From the NCBI RefSeq assembly GCF_048771995.1, contig NC_133030.1, forward strand, positions 41,850,001 to 41,914,000: DNA of 64,000 nucleotides, in the 5' to 3' direction. Below the pieces are notes generated by a model. It searched no databases and had not been told where the DNA came from. It saw nothing but the letters and a program-made list of their open reading frames with translations. Within the stretch, counting starts at the first letter, position 1. Every line of letters begins with the position of its first letter. The DNA is from Taeniopygia guttata. Taxonomy: Eukaryota > Chordata > Aves > Passeriformes > Estrildidae. Below are positions 11,061 to 60,200 of the stretch, piece after piece. The translations under genes were made by a program, and so were the position numbers.

Positions 11061-14000
11061 TCGGGAGCGCGTTACCGGCGCTCAGAGATACAGCGCTGCT
11101 GTTCGCTCTCGAGGGTGTTTGCAGCCATAAAACAGTGAAAGGTGATAAAATAAACAGCGAGCGCTGTCTGTGCGCGCATGCTGTCCCGGATTAGCCGTAG
11201 CGTTATCCTGAACAGAACCCAGAGAAGGATCAAGGTGCCGCTGCGGGGGAGTTGGGTAGGCTGAAGAGCAAAGGCGAGGCCAGGGATGAGGGCTTTTAGG
11301 GTTTCTCCCTGGTTCCGGCTTTTCTGGTTTGCTCTCCTTTATCAGGTGGGGCCAGCGTTCCCGGCTGCGCTGGGCCGCCCCCGCGCACTGTCCCTGGCCT
11401 CCCGCCGCAGCAAGGGCAGCGGCCCCGGCCCGGGGCTCGCCCGGCTCCAGGCGGGCCCCCGCGGCCACCGGGCACGCTGCCCTCCCACGGTGGTTTAAGC
11501 TCCTCCTGATCGTTTGCCGTGTGACAGTGGCCTGGCCGCTCGATCATGGATGAGCTCGTGGTTAAAAGAATCTTTATCTCTTTGTTCCTCATGTGCTTCT
11601 GGGGGAGGAATCCTGTTCCTCAGCCCTAGCCAGGCCTGTGGAGAGTCATACAGTGACTGTGTCAAACACTGGTGGAAGAAAACCTGTCATCCCAGCAGGA
11701 GGGGATGATTTACTCTCAGAGGACTTCAGAACCTTGTCACAGTCTGCTTTCTCACCATCCTGCTCCAAGCAAAGTGATTCTTCTGTAACCACGGGCTTTT
11801 CTTTTTGTTCCACCCTGAGCATGTAAATAAAGACTGGTTTGAGCTGTCTGATTTTGCCTACTCTTGAGTTATCTTTAACGATGCTAGGATAAAGCCAGGA
11901 AAGTACCACAGGCAGGATCCCACCAGGAGTGGTACTAATGCAGGCACCTGCAATAGTTGATGAATCCTCATCAGGCTTATCAGAACACTGAATGTTTAAA
12001 TAAAAACATATGGGGATGTTTTTCAATTATTATTAATGTGGCATCCCAAAACCTGACAATTTTGGAGGAGGGAATGAAAACCTCCTGGGAGAAAAGACGA
12101 GGAGGGATAATGCCTGATTTCTTTCCATATTGTATTAGCTTTCTTACTCCTGTAGGGTGTATTAGATTGATCCTGCTGCATTTCTCCATGTTGTGGCTGT
12201 ATTTTCACTGTGAACACCTTTTGGAGAATGGATGTAGCCCCCAAAAACAGACACATACTTTGGAGTTGCCTTCATTTCTAATGTGTTAAAGTGACAGAAA
12301 GGTGTTAAGTGACAGAAGTGTGGCAAGCAGCTTCAAGGGTCTTTGGGACATTGCTGAAATGATTACTGCAGACTGGAAGAATGAGGAAGAGGACAGCTAG
12401 CGTCACTCACAGTTAATATAATTAATAATCTGCTGTGCTGAGGAGAGACTCATGTTCGGGGACAACTTTTTGGTGTGACAAGGGGAGGTGGGGGTAACAA
12501 AGGAGAACAGCTATTCCCTTGCATCTCTTATTGCTGGCCATTTTTTCCTTCAGTCAGCTATGGGGTACAGGGATGGTTGGTCCCTTTTTTTTTTCATGGA
12601 GTTATAGTCTAGTTTTTCTTCCTTCTTGGGTTCTGATTTTGAAGGCTATCTTGTTTCTGATAGGTAGACATAATCTGTTTTTAAGTTTGTGCTTTGATTT
12701 TCTGTTTTTATTCTGGTTTGTGGTGTCTTGGTTTGGGGAGTTCCTTTAGCTCTCTTTAAGCACACTGTATTGAAAAGATTTATCTGAGAGTTGAATTTTC
12801 TAGATATTTTGCTCATTTCTCCTTTGCAATATAATGCTAAAATCATCTTGTATCTATTTTGAAGGGAAATGAAACTTGTTTCAGTGCTTCAGAAACTGGT
12901 GATAATAAAACCTCTGGTGTGGTGTTGAATGCAAGAGTGGATGTGATGAATTTAAATGTGAATTCTGACGATCTGTAGCTTAAGGAGCATGTTCTGGCTG
13001 AAAGAACAGTTAAATTGATTAGTCTCTGTATGTGGATTTTCTTGAGAACCTGCCTGTATTCATTGACACTGTAGTGCCTGCAAGTGCATTTGTTTACTGA
13101 GCTGCAAGTTCTGTGCTCTTAGAGGGATTTGGATTCATCAGGTGTTGATAACTGATGAAGTGGAGCTTCAGGCTTTTTTTCTGGTGTAATGGAGTTGGTT
13201 AAACGACAAAAATTAACAAATCCAGTATCAGTCTTGCTGGACAGAATTTGCTAGCTTTCTTAGCCTTTTCCACTGGTGTTTCTGCACTGCAGCATAAGCT
13301 CCCTGTGATGCTGGTAATAGGAAAGGACCTCCATCTGCAAAATGAGGAGATCAGCCTGAAGCTGATTTGAATCTTTCTTGAGCAATTTTTGGCTCCAAGG
13401 GAACCTGGAAGCTTATGCGTGTTATCAGATGTCATCGGGGGCATGTGCCTAAAAGCAAGGTCTGTTTGGCCCAAGACGCTTGAGCTGCCTTGGGGAATTT
13501 AAGCTTTAGTAATGCTATTGCAAAACTGACACCGTAGTAATGAGTGATATCAGCTGAAAACCTTGGGCAGAAGGTTTCTGATTCTTTCTTCTGTAGAGGC
13601 CTTGGCTGTAGATTTACAGACTTACACTTTTTAGGCTTTTTACTACCCCAATTTGGGGTGTGGGGAGGTAAAATGTTAATTTCGATCCTGGCTGCAATGA
13701 TTTTTTAATTCAAAGCCTTTGAAATATGTGTTGACTTGTATGTACATGGTCACTGCCATTGTGTAAAAGCATCTGTAATGCAAAGATGTGTGGTGAGTTG
13801 TTTCACAGGGAGGCATCCTGATTTAATGGACTGTGGAATTTGCTCCCAAGCAAATTCCAAGCACTGCTTATCCTGTGAATGTGTGACGGCACTTTATGGT
13901 GTTGCTCTGACTTGATTGCAGTTCTGTTACCAGCAGTCAGATAGGCTGCTTTGTTTACCATCTGTAAGACTTGACAGATGTGGATAAGGGAAGCCTTTTG

Positions 14001-14990
14001 GGGGGCATGCTTTACATGTGCAAGGAAAAGCCTTTATCTGGGTCAGTTATAAAGTGTGCTAGGTAGTGTTAAATACATCGCTTAGTCTCAGCAGGCTTTT
14101 TTGAGGGTGGTTTGTTGTTTGTTTTTCTGTTTATTTTGTATAGGGATTTGGTAAGCATCATGCTATGCATGTGTCTGGAAACCGAATGCTTAGTTGAAAT
14201 CTAAAAAAAAAAAAACACATTAAAAAGCCCCACACCTCTTTCTGATGTGACACCCTTTGCAGAGGGCCTGAGCAAAGCGTGGGGTGCCACCTCTGAGTCA
14301 CTTGGCTGTGCAGCTGAGCAGGCAGACACCTCACTGGGACAGAGGTCTGAAGTGGGGATGCTGTGTCAGCTCTGCCACATTCCTACCAAATCAGTACTCA
14401 CGTGCTTCTCTAATGTGTTCTGACATGACCCCAAAAAGGCTAAAATTTGCTACCATGTGAAATTGGTGAAAAGTTGTAAACTTCAGCTTGGGTCAAATGC
14501 TTTCTGAAGCAGCATCCGGTTTGCTTTGATAGCCACAGGACAAAGCAGGGAGTCTCTAGTAATTCACTAGTTTGAGAAAGAGAACTGACGTGTGGGTGCT
14601 CTGTGAAAGGTGGCAACCATGCCAGGTATTCAGCAGATGTTCAGCAGAGGTATTCAACTCATGTTATGCAAACATGCAGAACACGAGGTATGGGACGTGT
14701 ATGAACAAGACCATGGACAAGTCTACTACAGCAGCTTTGTGGGCGTTGTTTTATTCCCTTTTCACTGGGGGCAGCAAAAGAGCTTCCCGGCCCATGGTAT
14801 CTGCGTGTGTCCTCCGGCTGCTGCCTTTGACACTGACTGTCCCAGGACAGCCCGGGATTAGGGATGTCCAGTGGCAGCGCTTTTGGAGAGGTGTCCGTCT
14901 GTCTGTCCAAGGGCTGTAGTTCCAGCACACCACCATCACCACTCCCGGGCTGTCCTGTCGCCCCCCGTCACGCTGCAGCCTTGCCCTTGG
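11061..14990. other. ISCA2-NPC2 interval, no recognised gene
   Basis: There are about 3.9 kb between the two divergent CpG-island promoters. A second GC-rich patch (11340-11490) adjoins the ISCA2 island. The rest is AT-richer, with an A-run near 14204. No coding exon or known repeat was recognised. Non-coding exons of NPC2, ISCA2 or an lncRNA could lie here. Confidence 0.45.
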
Positions 14991-15000
14991 CCAGGGCCGC

Positions 15001-15147
15001 GGGCGGTCGCTCCCCCCGGGAGCGCGGCGGCTCCGGCCCGGCCCCGCGGGCGGGGCCCGCCCCAGCTGACCGGCGGGCGGGGCCGCCGCGCTCATGTGAC
15101 ACCGCGGAGCCGCCGCCGCCGAGCCCGCCGCCGTACCCGCCGCCGCC
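15001..15147 (+). promoter_or_regulatory. NPC2: NPC2 CpG-island promoter with GC boxes and a TFE/MITF-type E-box
   Basis: This CpG island lies immediately upstream of the NPC2 ATG. GC boxes GGGCGGGGCC lie at 15048-15057 and 15075-15084. TCATGTGAC at 15092-15100, about 48 bp before the ATG, is an M-box/CLEAR-like site of the kind bound by TFEB/TFE3/MITF, the activators of lysosomal genes. No TATA box is seen. Confidence 0.6.
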
Positions 15148-15232
15148 ATGGTGCCGTCCCCGCTCGCCCTGCTCCTGGCGCTGGGCGCCGCCGCCACCGC
15201 CCTGGCCGAGCCCCTCCGCTTCGTTGACTGCG
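15148..15232 (+). CDS. NPC2: NPC2 coding exon 1 (signal peptide)
   Basis: It encodes the hydrophobic signal peptide and the first mature residues, EPLRFVDC. The donor is TGCG|GTGAGT, leaving one nucleotide of the next codon. Confidence 0.95.
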
Positions 15233-16506
15233 GTGAGTGGTTCCGACCCGCGGCCGCGGGGCAGCGGGAGGAGAGCGGCAGGCGGAGACGGCCCGGTAAT
15301 CCCGACTCTTCTTTGCAGGTTCCATAGACGGCAGCATCCGGGAGGTGAACGTGAGCCCCTGCCCCACTCAGCCCTGCCTGCTCCACAAGGGAACATCCTA
15401 CAGCATCAACGTCACCTTCGCCAGCAGTAAGGAGCGCATCCCCAGCGGGAGTGGGCAGGGGCAGGTGGTCCCCTCTGTGTCCCACTGCTGGGAGGGAAGA
15501 ATGGCGGCTGGAGAAGGGTCTGGGTGGAAGGAAGAGTGTCCCTTAGTTGTGTTCTTGCAGCCTCTGGGGTATGTGAAGGTAATGTGTGGTATATGTGTGT
15601 TCTCTGTGTTTTGCAGAGATCGAGAGTCAGGGCAGTAAAGCAAGGGTGTACGGGGAGATGCTGCACGTGGACATACCCTTCCCTATTCCTGAGCCTGATG
15701 GATGCAAGTCGGGGATCCAGTGCCCCATTCAGAAGGGCCATTCCTACAGCTACTTGAATAAACTCCCTGTGAAGAGTGAGTACCCCAGTGTAAGTATGCA
15801 GGCAGCTGGATGCAGCTGGTCAGCTTCTCAGCTACTGCTTATACTGGAGTAGTCTCACCACCTGCCTTTAAGGGAAGACATCTTGTTCTGTTCTGGTGAG
15901 ACAGAGTAGACTCCACAGACAGTCTGGTGTTCTTTTGCTGTATGACGCTAGTTTCAAGTTCCCACTTTGGGACAGGCCCGGCAAAGGAAACAGCCCGGCT
16001 CAACTGCTGGCAGGTGGCTTCAGTTGCTCCAGTATCTTCCTGCACTGTGCTTCCCACCAGAACCTGCTGCATGCAGCTGAATGCTCCCAGACTGGGTGTG
16101 TTTGACTCTGGAGTGCAGTTCAGCTAGGGCTGCTGCAGGGTGTTTCCACTCTGCTTTTGCAGAGAGTGGGAATTCGAGTGCAGCATCTGGAGGTCTCCTC
16201 TGTCATGTAACTGGGAGCTCTCCATCCACAGATGGTGCTCCAGGAATCAGTGCATGAGCATGGCCCACTTACTGCATGCAAGGGCAAGGCCCCAGCTCTG
16301 TCCTCTTGTACAGAACTCCCAGGACCTCCTTGTTCCACAGAAGTGATAACTTTTCTCCCCAAGCCCTTGCCTTGTAAGATTTCCTGAATGTTCTTATTTC
16401 CCTCTACTCTCTCTTTCAGATTAAACTGATTGTGAAGTGGGAGCTGGTAGACGACCAGGACCAGATGTTGTTCTGCTGGAAGATACCAGTGCAGATTACC
16501 AGCTGA
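15148..16506 (+). CDS. NPC2: NPC2, lysosomal cholesterol transfer protein (gene model, 4 coding exons)
   Basis: Soluble lysosomal (epididymal HE1) protein of the ML-domain family. It takes unesterified cholesterol in the late endosome/lysosome and hands it to NPC1. Coding exons are 15148-15232, 15319-15426, 15617-15789 and 16420-16506; they total 453 nt, that is 150 residues and a stop, close to the 151 of human. The start has a perfect Kozak context (GCCGCCATGG). A signal peptide ([20 protein letters not shown]) precedes mature EPLRFVDCG. Six cysteines sit in the positions that form the three ML-fold disulfides. Two N-glycosylation sequons (NVS, NVT) are present. [14 protein letters not shown] and [13 protein letters not shown] are family signatures. 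The gene is divergent to ISCA2 and convergent with LTBP2. Confidence 0.96.
15319..15426 (+). CDS. NPC2: NPC2 coding exon 2
   Basis: It encodes [20 protein letters not shown] and then [16 protein letters not shown], with both glycosylation sequons and the second and third cysteines. The acceptor is CTTTGCAG and the donor AGCA|GTAAGG. Confidence 0.95.
15617..15789 (+). CDS. NPC2: NPC2 coding exon 3
   Basis: It encodes the core of the ML fold, including [20 protein letters not shown] and [15 protein letters not shown]. The acceptor is TTTTGCAG and the donor CCCAGT|GTAAGT, phase 0. Confidence 0.95.
16420..16506 (+). CDS. NPC2: NPC2 coding exon 4 (C terminus)
   Basis: It encodes [20 protein letters not shown] and then KIPVQITS before TGA. 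The last cysteine, in FCW, pairs with the N-terminal cysteine in the family. The acceptor has a long pyrimidine tract (CTCTCTTTCAG). Confidence 0.95.
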   Translation: MKLIVKWELVDDQDQMLFCWKIPVQITS

Positions 16507-16575
16507 GGAGCTCTGCCATTAGTAGGGCTTAGGGAGGGGAAAACCAGAAACAACACAGGCCAAATTCTTTCATAT

Positions 16576-16581
16576 AATAAA
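16576..16581 (+). terminator. NPC2: NPC2 proximal poly(A) signal
   Basis: AATAAA lies 70 nt after the NPC2 stop codon and would give a very short 3' UTR. Confidence 0.65.
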
Positions 16582-17203
16582 CATTTCTTACTGCTTTCTT
16601 CAGAGCTCTGCAGCCTCTGAGCAGCCAGCACTGTGTTCCTTGCAAGATCAGCCCCTGGCAGAGTGCTCTTACTGTGTTTAGGTGACACCCTGGGGCTGTC
16701 CTCCTAGCAGCTCAAAGGGCAGCAGTGTTTGCTGCAGGAGTGACTGAGCATCATCCTCCAGCCAATCTGTGGAGGCATTTTATCTGTTAGACATGGAGCT
16801 GTCTGTCATCACGAAGCAATTTCTCAGTGATGAACCTGGCTATTGTCTGAGCTGCTACCTGGTAACCCTTCAGTGCCTCTTCCGGAATGCCGGCTGCATC
16901 CACGCTCCTGTGTTTCTCCTGCTGTGTTGTGATCGAGATGCCCCTGGGACCCGCATTTGCTATCCATGCAGCTGAAGCAGAGGGAAGGAGAGGAGTCTTT
17001 CCCTGAGCTGACAGTCTACTATGTCCTGGGCTTCTGCTCAAGCCAGCAGGACTCCAGCTGGGAAAACTTCTGTTTTGTGGATGCAAAGCCAAATGGTGTT
17101 CAGTGTCTCTGCAGGGATGATTCTTTCTCTAACCAATGGTTTGCACTACTACTAACTTGGAGCTGCTGCGAGCTCCTGAATCTCTTTTTATAACTTTCCT
17201 TTT

Positions 17204-17209
17204 AATAAA
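17204..17209 (+). terminator. NPC2: NPC2 distal poly(A) signal
   Basis: AATAAA lies about 700 nt after the stop and is followed by a GT-rich stretch (TGCTTGTGTTGTATTCTGTG) that looks like a good downstream element. It is probably the main 3' end; the 16507-17203 stretch between would be 3' UTR. Confidence 0.6.
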
Positions 17210-17886
17210 GGCTAGACAAATTCTGCTTGTGTTGTATTCTGTGAATGAAGAGGATCAGGAAGAAAAGCAGAGTGGCCCAGGCATCCAGAATGGCTGGGAT
17301 TAAGCTGGTAGTACTTCTTAGCTGAAGGCATGAATAGAGTTGGTATGCTGGCCTAAGTGTGGGTGTCCTGGAAGCAGCCAAACATCTCTGCTGCTGGTAT
17401 CCAGCTGGCAATGCTGGCTGTGCTCCTGCCTTGATAGTCCTATGCAGGCTTGAAATTGTGCAAAGGCTCCCTGAAGAGTGGTAGCATAGACCTTGCTTGC
17501 TGCAGCATAGACAAAGGTCTTCATCCTGAGGGCTCCGGGGCTGGAGAAACAACTCCCAGACCCGCCAGAGAGCTCTTACCAACTGCAGTGACCTGTACTT
17601 TCTCATGTGGGAACTGCAGCCCCCTTGTGTGAGAACAAGGCAGAGTGTGAACAGCTACAACTTCCGTGCTATCTGCAGGGACTGGAGTTGGCTCCTGCCA
17701 CTGGTGCTGGGCTGGGGATTTGGCCTGGCAAAGCTCTCTTGTTTGGGAGCAGGAGGAGGCCATGTGCCAGCTGAGAAGGCTAAGAATTGGCTTACAAGTG
17801 GGATGGCTCTGCCCTTGGCAGAGGCAAGACAAGCACAGCTCTGACGAGCCCCAGTGTCTTGAGCCACAGGGGCCCAAAATAAATGT

Positions 17887-17892
17887 TTTATT
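17887..17892 (-). terminator. LTBP2: LTBP2 poly(A) signal
   Basis: AATAAA on the minus strand, about 670 nt beyond the LTBP2 stop codon; 17893-18558 would be 3' UTR. A plus-strand AATAAA lies 3 nt further out at 17878-17883, so the site is bidirectional and could also end NPC2 read-through. Confidence 0.6.
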
Positions 17893-18558
17893 TAACAACA
17901 TGAGAGAAGTTTCCAGCAGAATCAGTTAAAAAAAAATAACCACCAACAACTTTACAGAAAGGAAGCTGGACCTGCTCCCCCTCCCCATGCTCAGTCAGCA
18001 TGGGGCACAAAGTATAGGGCTAAAGGCCACAGGGAGAGCTGGCCCTGGGGCCCCTCAGGCCTCTTTCCCACGCCGCAAGGTTAGGCAGCAGTTCTAGAAA
18101 GCAGGGGTGGAGCCCCCAGCTTAAGCTCTGGCCTGGGGGCTGGATGCTTCACAAGGAGTGGGGCCAGCACCCGCAGTGTGGATAAGGCTTGTCACTAAGT
18201 CAGTGCAGCAGTGGCAGGGAGATGAACCCCCTTTCTTGGCAGGGTGAGGGGGACAGGCAGGGGATGTGTGGCAAGAGAAGGTGTCCTGTGAGCCTCCATG
18301 ACACAGAGCAATGTGACAGGTGCTGAGGGCTGGGGTGGGCTCTGCTGCAGGAAGAGAAGGGGCTGGCAGGGCCAAGAGGGGTGCAGAGGCTGGGAGCTCA
18401 GCCCTGACCCATAGAGAGAGGTGGTGGGGAAGTTGTGCACTTCAAAGGCGAAGGAACAAAGAGCCTTGAAGCACCCACAGCCGTGGGAGGCCTTTCTCTG
18501 TGCTCCCAGGTCCCAGAGCCATGTGCAGGGGAGCACCCTCACCCCTGCTCTCCTAGAG

Positions 18559-57224
<38,666 letters not shown>

Positions 57225-60200
57225 CTGTAGAAGAGAAAAAATGAACCAATATGCCTCACAAGTGCCTGTCCACCAATGTGGACTAAACCACAGTGCCTGT
57301 CCACCAATGTGTCTTGCATCAACATTCTCTGCCAAGCTGCCTAAGCTGCCACCTGGACACAGAGATTTATCTACCTGTGTAGGATCCCACTCCTCCCCTA
57401 CTTTCAGTCATCACCATGGCACACTGTTTCCCTCTAGGAACCATGCCCCGTGTCCTGAGCCTGGCAGGACACAGTATTCGCCAAGACACCCTCTCTGTAC
57501 CATCACATCCGGCTGTCCTTCCACAGGGATGCTTCAGCTGCCTTGAAGAACCTCTGCCCATCACACTCAAGGTCTGTTCCTTGACCATAGCAAACATAAG
57601 CAGCTCCAAGTACACTTGTTCTTATGGTGGAAGTTTTCTCAGGACCTGCCTTCCCAGCCCCAAACAAGCACTAAAAACACAGTAAGACAGGGGGAGAAGA
57701 GGCCAGCAAATACACAAAAAGCAAATACACAAAACTTGGCCCATGAGAGTCACAAATGAGAGAATGACCAAGAACTCAAATCTGCAAGAGCAGTTAAAAC
57801 TTTCTGCACTAACTGCATTTATGGCTTTTGGTACTCTCGGGGGACTAAGCATAGAGAAGCCATCCAGCTCTGAAGGTCACATCTCGTACACACTCTTTTA
57901 TAAAGCCTCGTAGACCACAAGGCAGAGCTCTTTGTGTTAAAGATCTTGGATCTACTGCACTTGCTCCCATTTTCCTGACTGCAGCACTAAGCCTCCAAGT
58001 GGGTACTCTGCTTTCCAACAAAAGTATCTCACACTCACCTGCACTACCTACAAGGAAAAAGGCTTGGTACAGCCAATGGCCAAAATAAGTTGGCTGCCCA
58101 CATGTCCCTTGGGTTTCTTTGAAAGTTCCAGCCTTGGATGCCTCTGCAACTGAACTTCAGTACTGACAACTCTTCTGCATACCCTGTCCAACACCTCCAT
58201 CTCTGACTAAGTGGCTGAGGCAAAGAGTGGCACTTCCCACTGAAGTGCCTAAAGAGGTCTATCCCATTCTATGGTTTTTGCCATCTTCCCTGTCACAGTC
58301 AGCACAGGAGATGGTGTTACAGTGTCTACAGGGAAGCAAATTTCTAAACCAAACAGGACTGGGTGATTCAATGAGAATTGGCTGACAGCAGCCGTGCCTT
58401 GCAGACATTCCTTGGATAGCTCGGAATAACAATAAGATCTGGGGAGATGGAAAGGGAGCTCATGCTGTGCTGGTATTCAAGCAGGTCAAGAACAACACAC
58501 AAGGTAACTGTCAGCCAGCAAGCCCAAAATCAGCCCTGAACAATGGAAAAGATGACGTACAGGTCAATTAATTGGGAACTAAACAAAAGGAATACAAAGT
58601 GACATCGAGTCAAGGAGGTGTGTGAAGAACCACTCTCATCAAAGGAGTCCATTTTAATAATTTGATAGAATTAGACACATGCACACTAACCATCTGAGAG
58701 CCTATGCTATTTCAATACAAAAATAAACAGGCAATACAATGTCAATCAGGCACATGCAAAATTAATAACAAACTGGCTGTGAAACAGAACACAAGAAGTA
58801 GTTGTCACTGGGGAGGGAATTAGATGGGTTCCAGGGTGATCAGTATGAGGCCTGGCACGATTCAAGAATTTCATCTGGAAATAAATATTTTTTATTTCTA
58901 AATAAACATACAATCAACATTGATAATGTGTGCTGCTGACACAAAAATTTGCAATGTGGTGTATCGTGATGAGAACAGAGCAATCACACAGAGCAGTTTG
59001 GATCTCTGTGGAGGGTAAATACATCCAAGCAACATGGGATTTTTAATGGAGCCAAATGCAGGATTACACTTCTAGGAAGAAGGAATGCAGGCAGCAGCTG
59101 CAGATAGTTGGAGATGATCCTGGAAAACAGCAATTCAGAAAAGATTTCAGGGCTAATGACAAGCAATTAAATATGAACTGTCAGTTCAATGCCCTGACAT
59201 TAGGACATTGAAACACTACAGGAACAGGGAGGTATTTTTGCCTCCCTACACGTCCTCATCACAGGAGGGTCTATACATGCTATAATGTCATCCTAGCTGT
59301 GATGTAAAGTATGTCACGTCTTCTAAGGGATGTCAAACACATTGAGAGAATACAGGAAAAAATATGACAGAATAATTGGGGGACTGGTGAAAATGCCTTT
59401 CTGTAAAAAACCTAAAGTATTCAATCCCTTCAATTTAAGATAAAGAAGATTAAGAGGTGCTCTGATTAGAGGGCACAGGTTTCTCCACAGGAACAAAATG
59501 CCAGGTATAAAGAGCTAACAGCATCTGCAAACTGAAGCCAAATGATTCCTTACTAGAAAGCATGCCCACATGCAGCAGCACAGCTGTCTTCCTTCTGCAA
59601 AAACCTCAGCAGTGGATTCCCAAACTCCCGATACAACCTCTTCAGGAGAGGAGAGTGTGCTGACAAAAATATTTCTTGTCTTGTTAAAATCAAGATCTAT
59701 ACTGAGATGAGGACAGCAAATAATGCTCGTTTTTCAATAATCAGCAAGGCTAGCCAGAATAATTAAAGAGAAGTGAACCTTATTTCAGGTCTGTCTCAGT
59801 TCCTTTCAGAAGCTCCACTGAGATTCTGCAGAGTACCACCTACCCCAGAAGGTCCCCAGGCAGCCAGGCATGACCTGCCCACACATTTCTGAGCTACTAA
59901 TTCAGCCCTGCAGCCAGAAAAGGAACTTTGGATGCCTGTCATGTCACCTGGTGTGCTACTGCTAGTTTTGTTAGTGACAAAGGAAAAGCCATATGGAACT
60001 CTAGGGAGGCTAGGGAGGAGCTACCAAGCCTTGGAAGCTCAGGCACATTTGATCTCTGATCTCTAGTAAGAGATCCCAAGCACACTCCTATGGGCGAATA
60101 TAGCTGGGATTCCAAGGTCTTTACTGCAGAGATGGAAGCACCCTGAGGAAAAGAATGGTGTTTGCATTCCCCCAAACACCAGTGACTGTCTTAGTGCTGG

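Noticed and set aside
10517-11138. Several overlapping long open frames on both strands around the ISCA2 promoter
   Set aside because: GC-rich CpG-island DNA has few stops. Only the frame that splices into the conserved ISCA2 core is supported.
14864-15430. 188-codon plus-strand open frame across the NPC2 promoter and first exons
   Set aside because: It is out of frame with the NPC2 signal peptide and core and is explained by low stop frequency in the CpG island.
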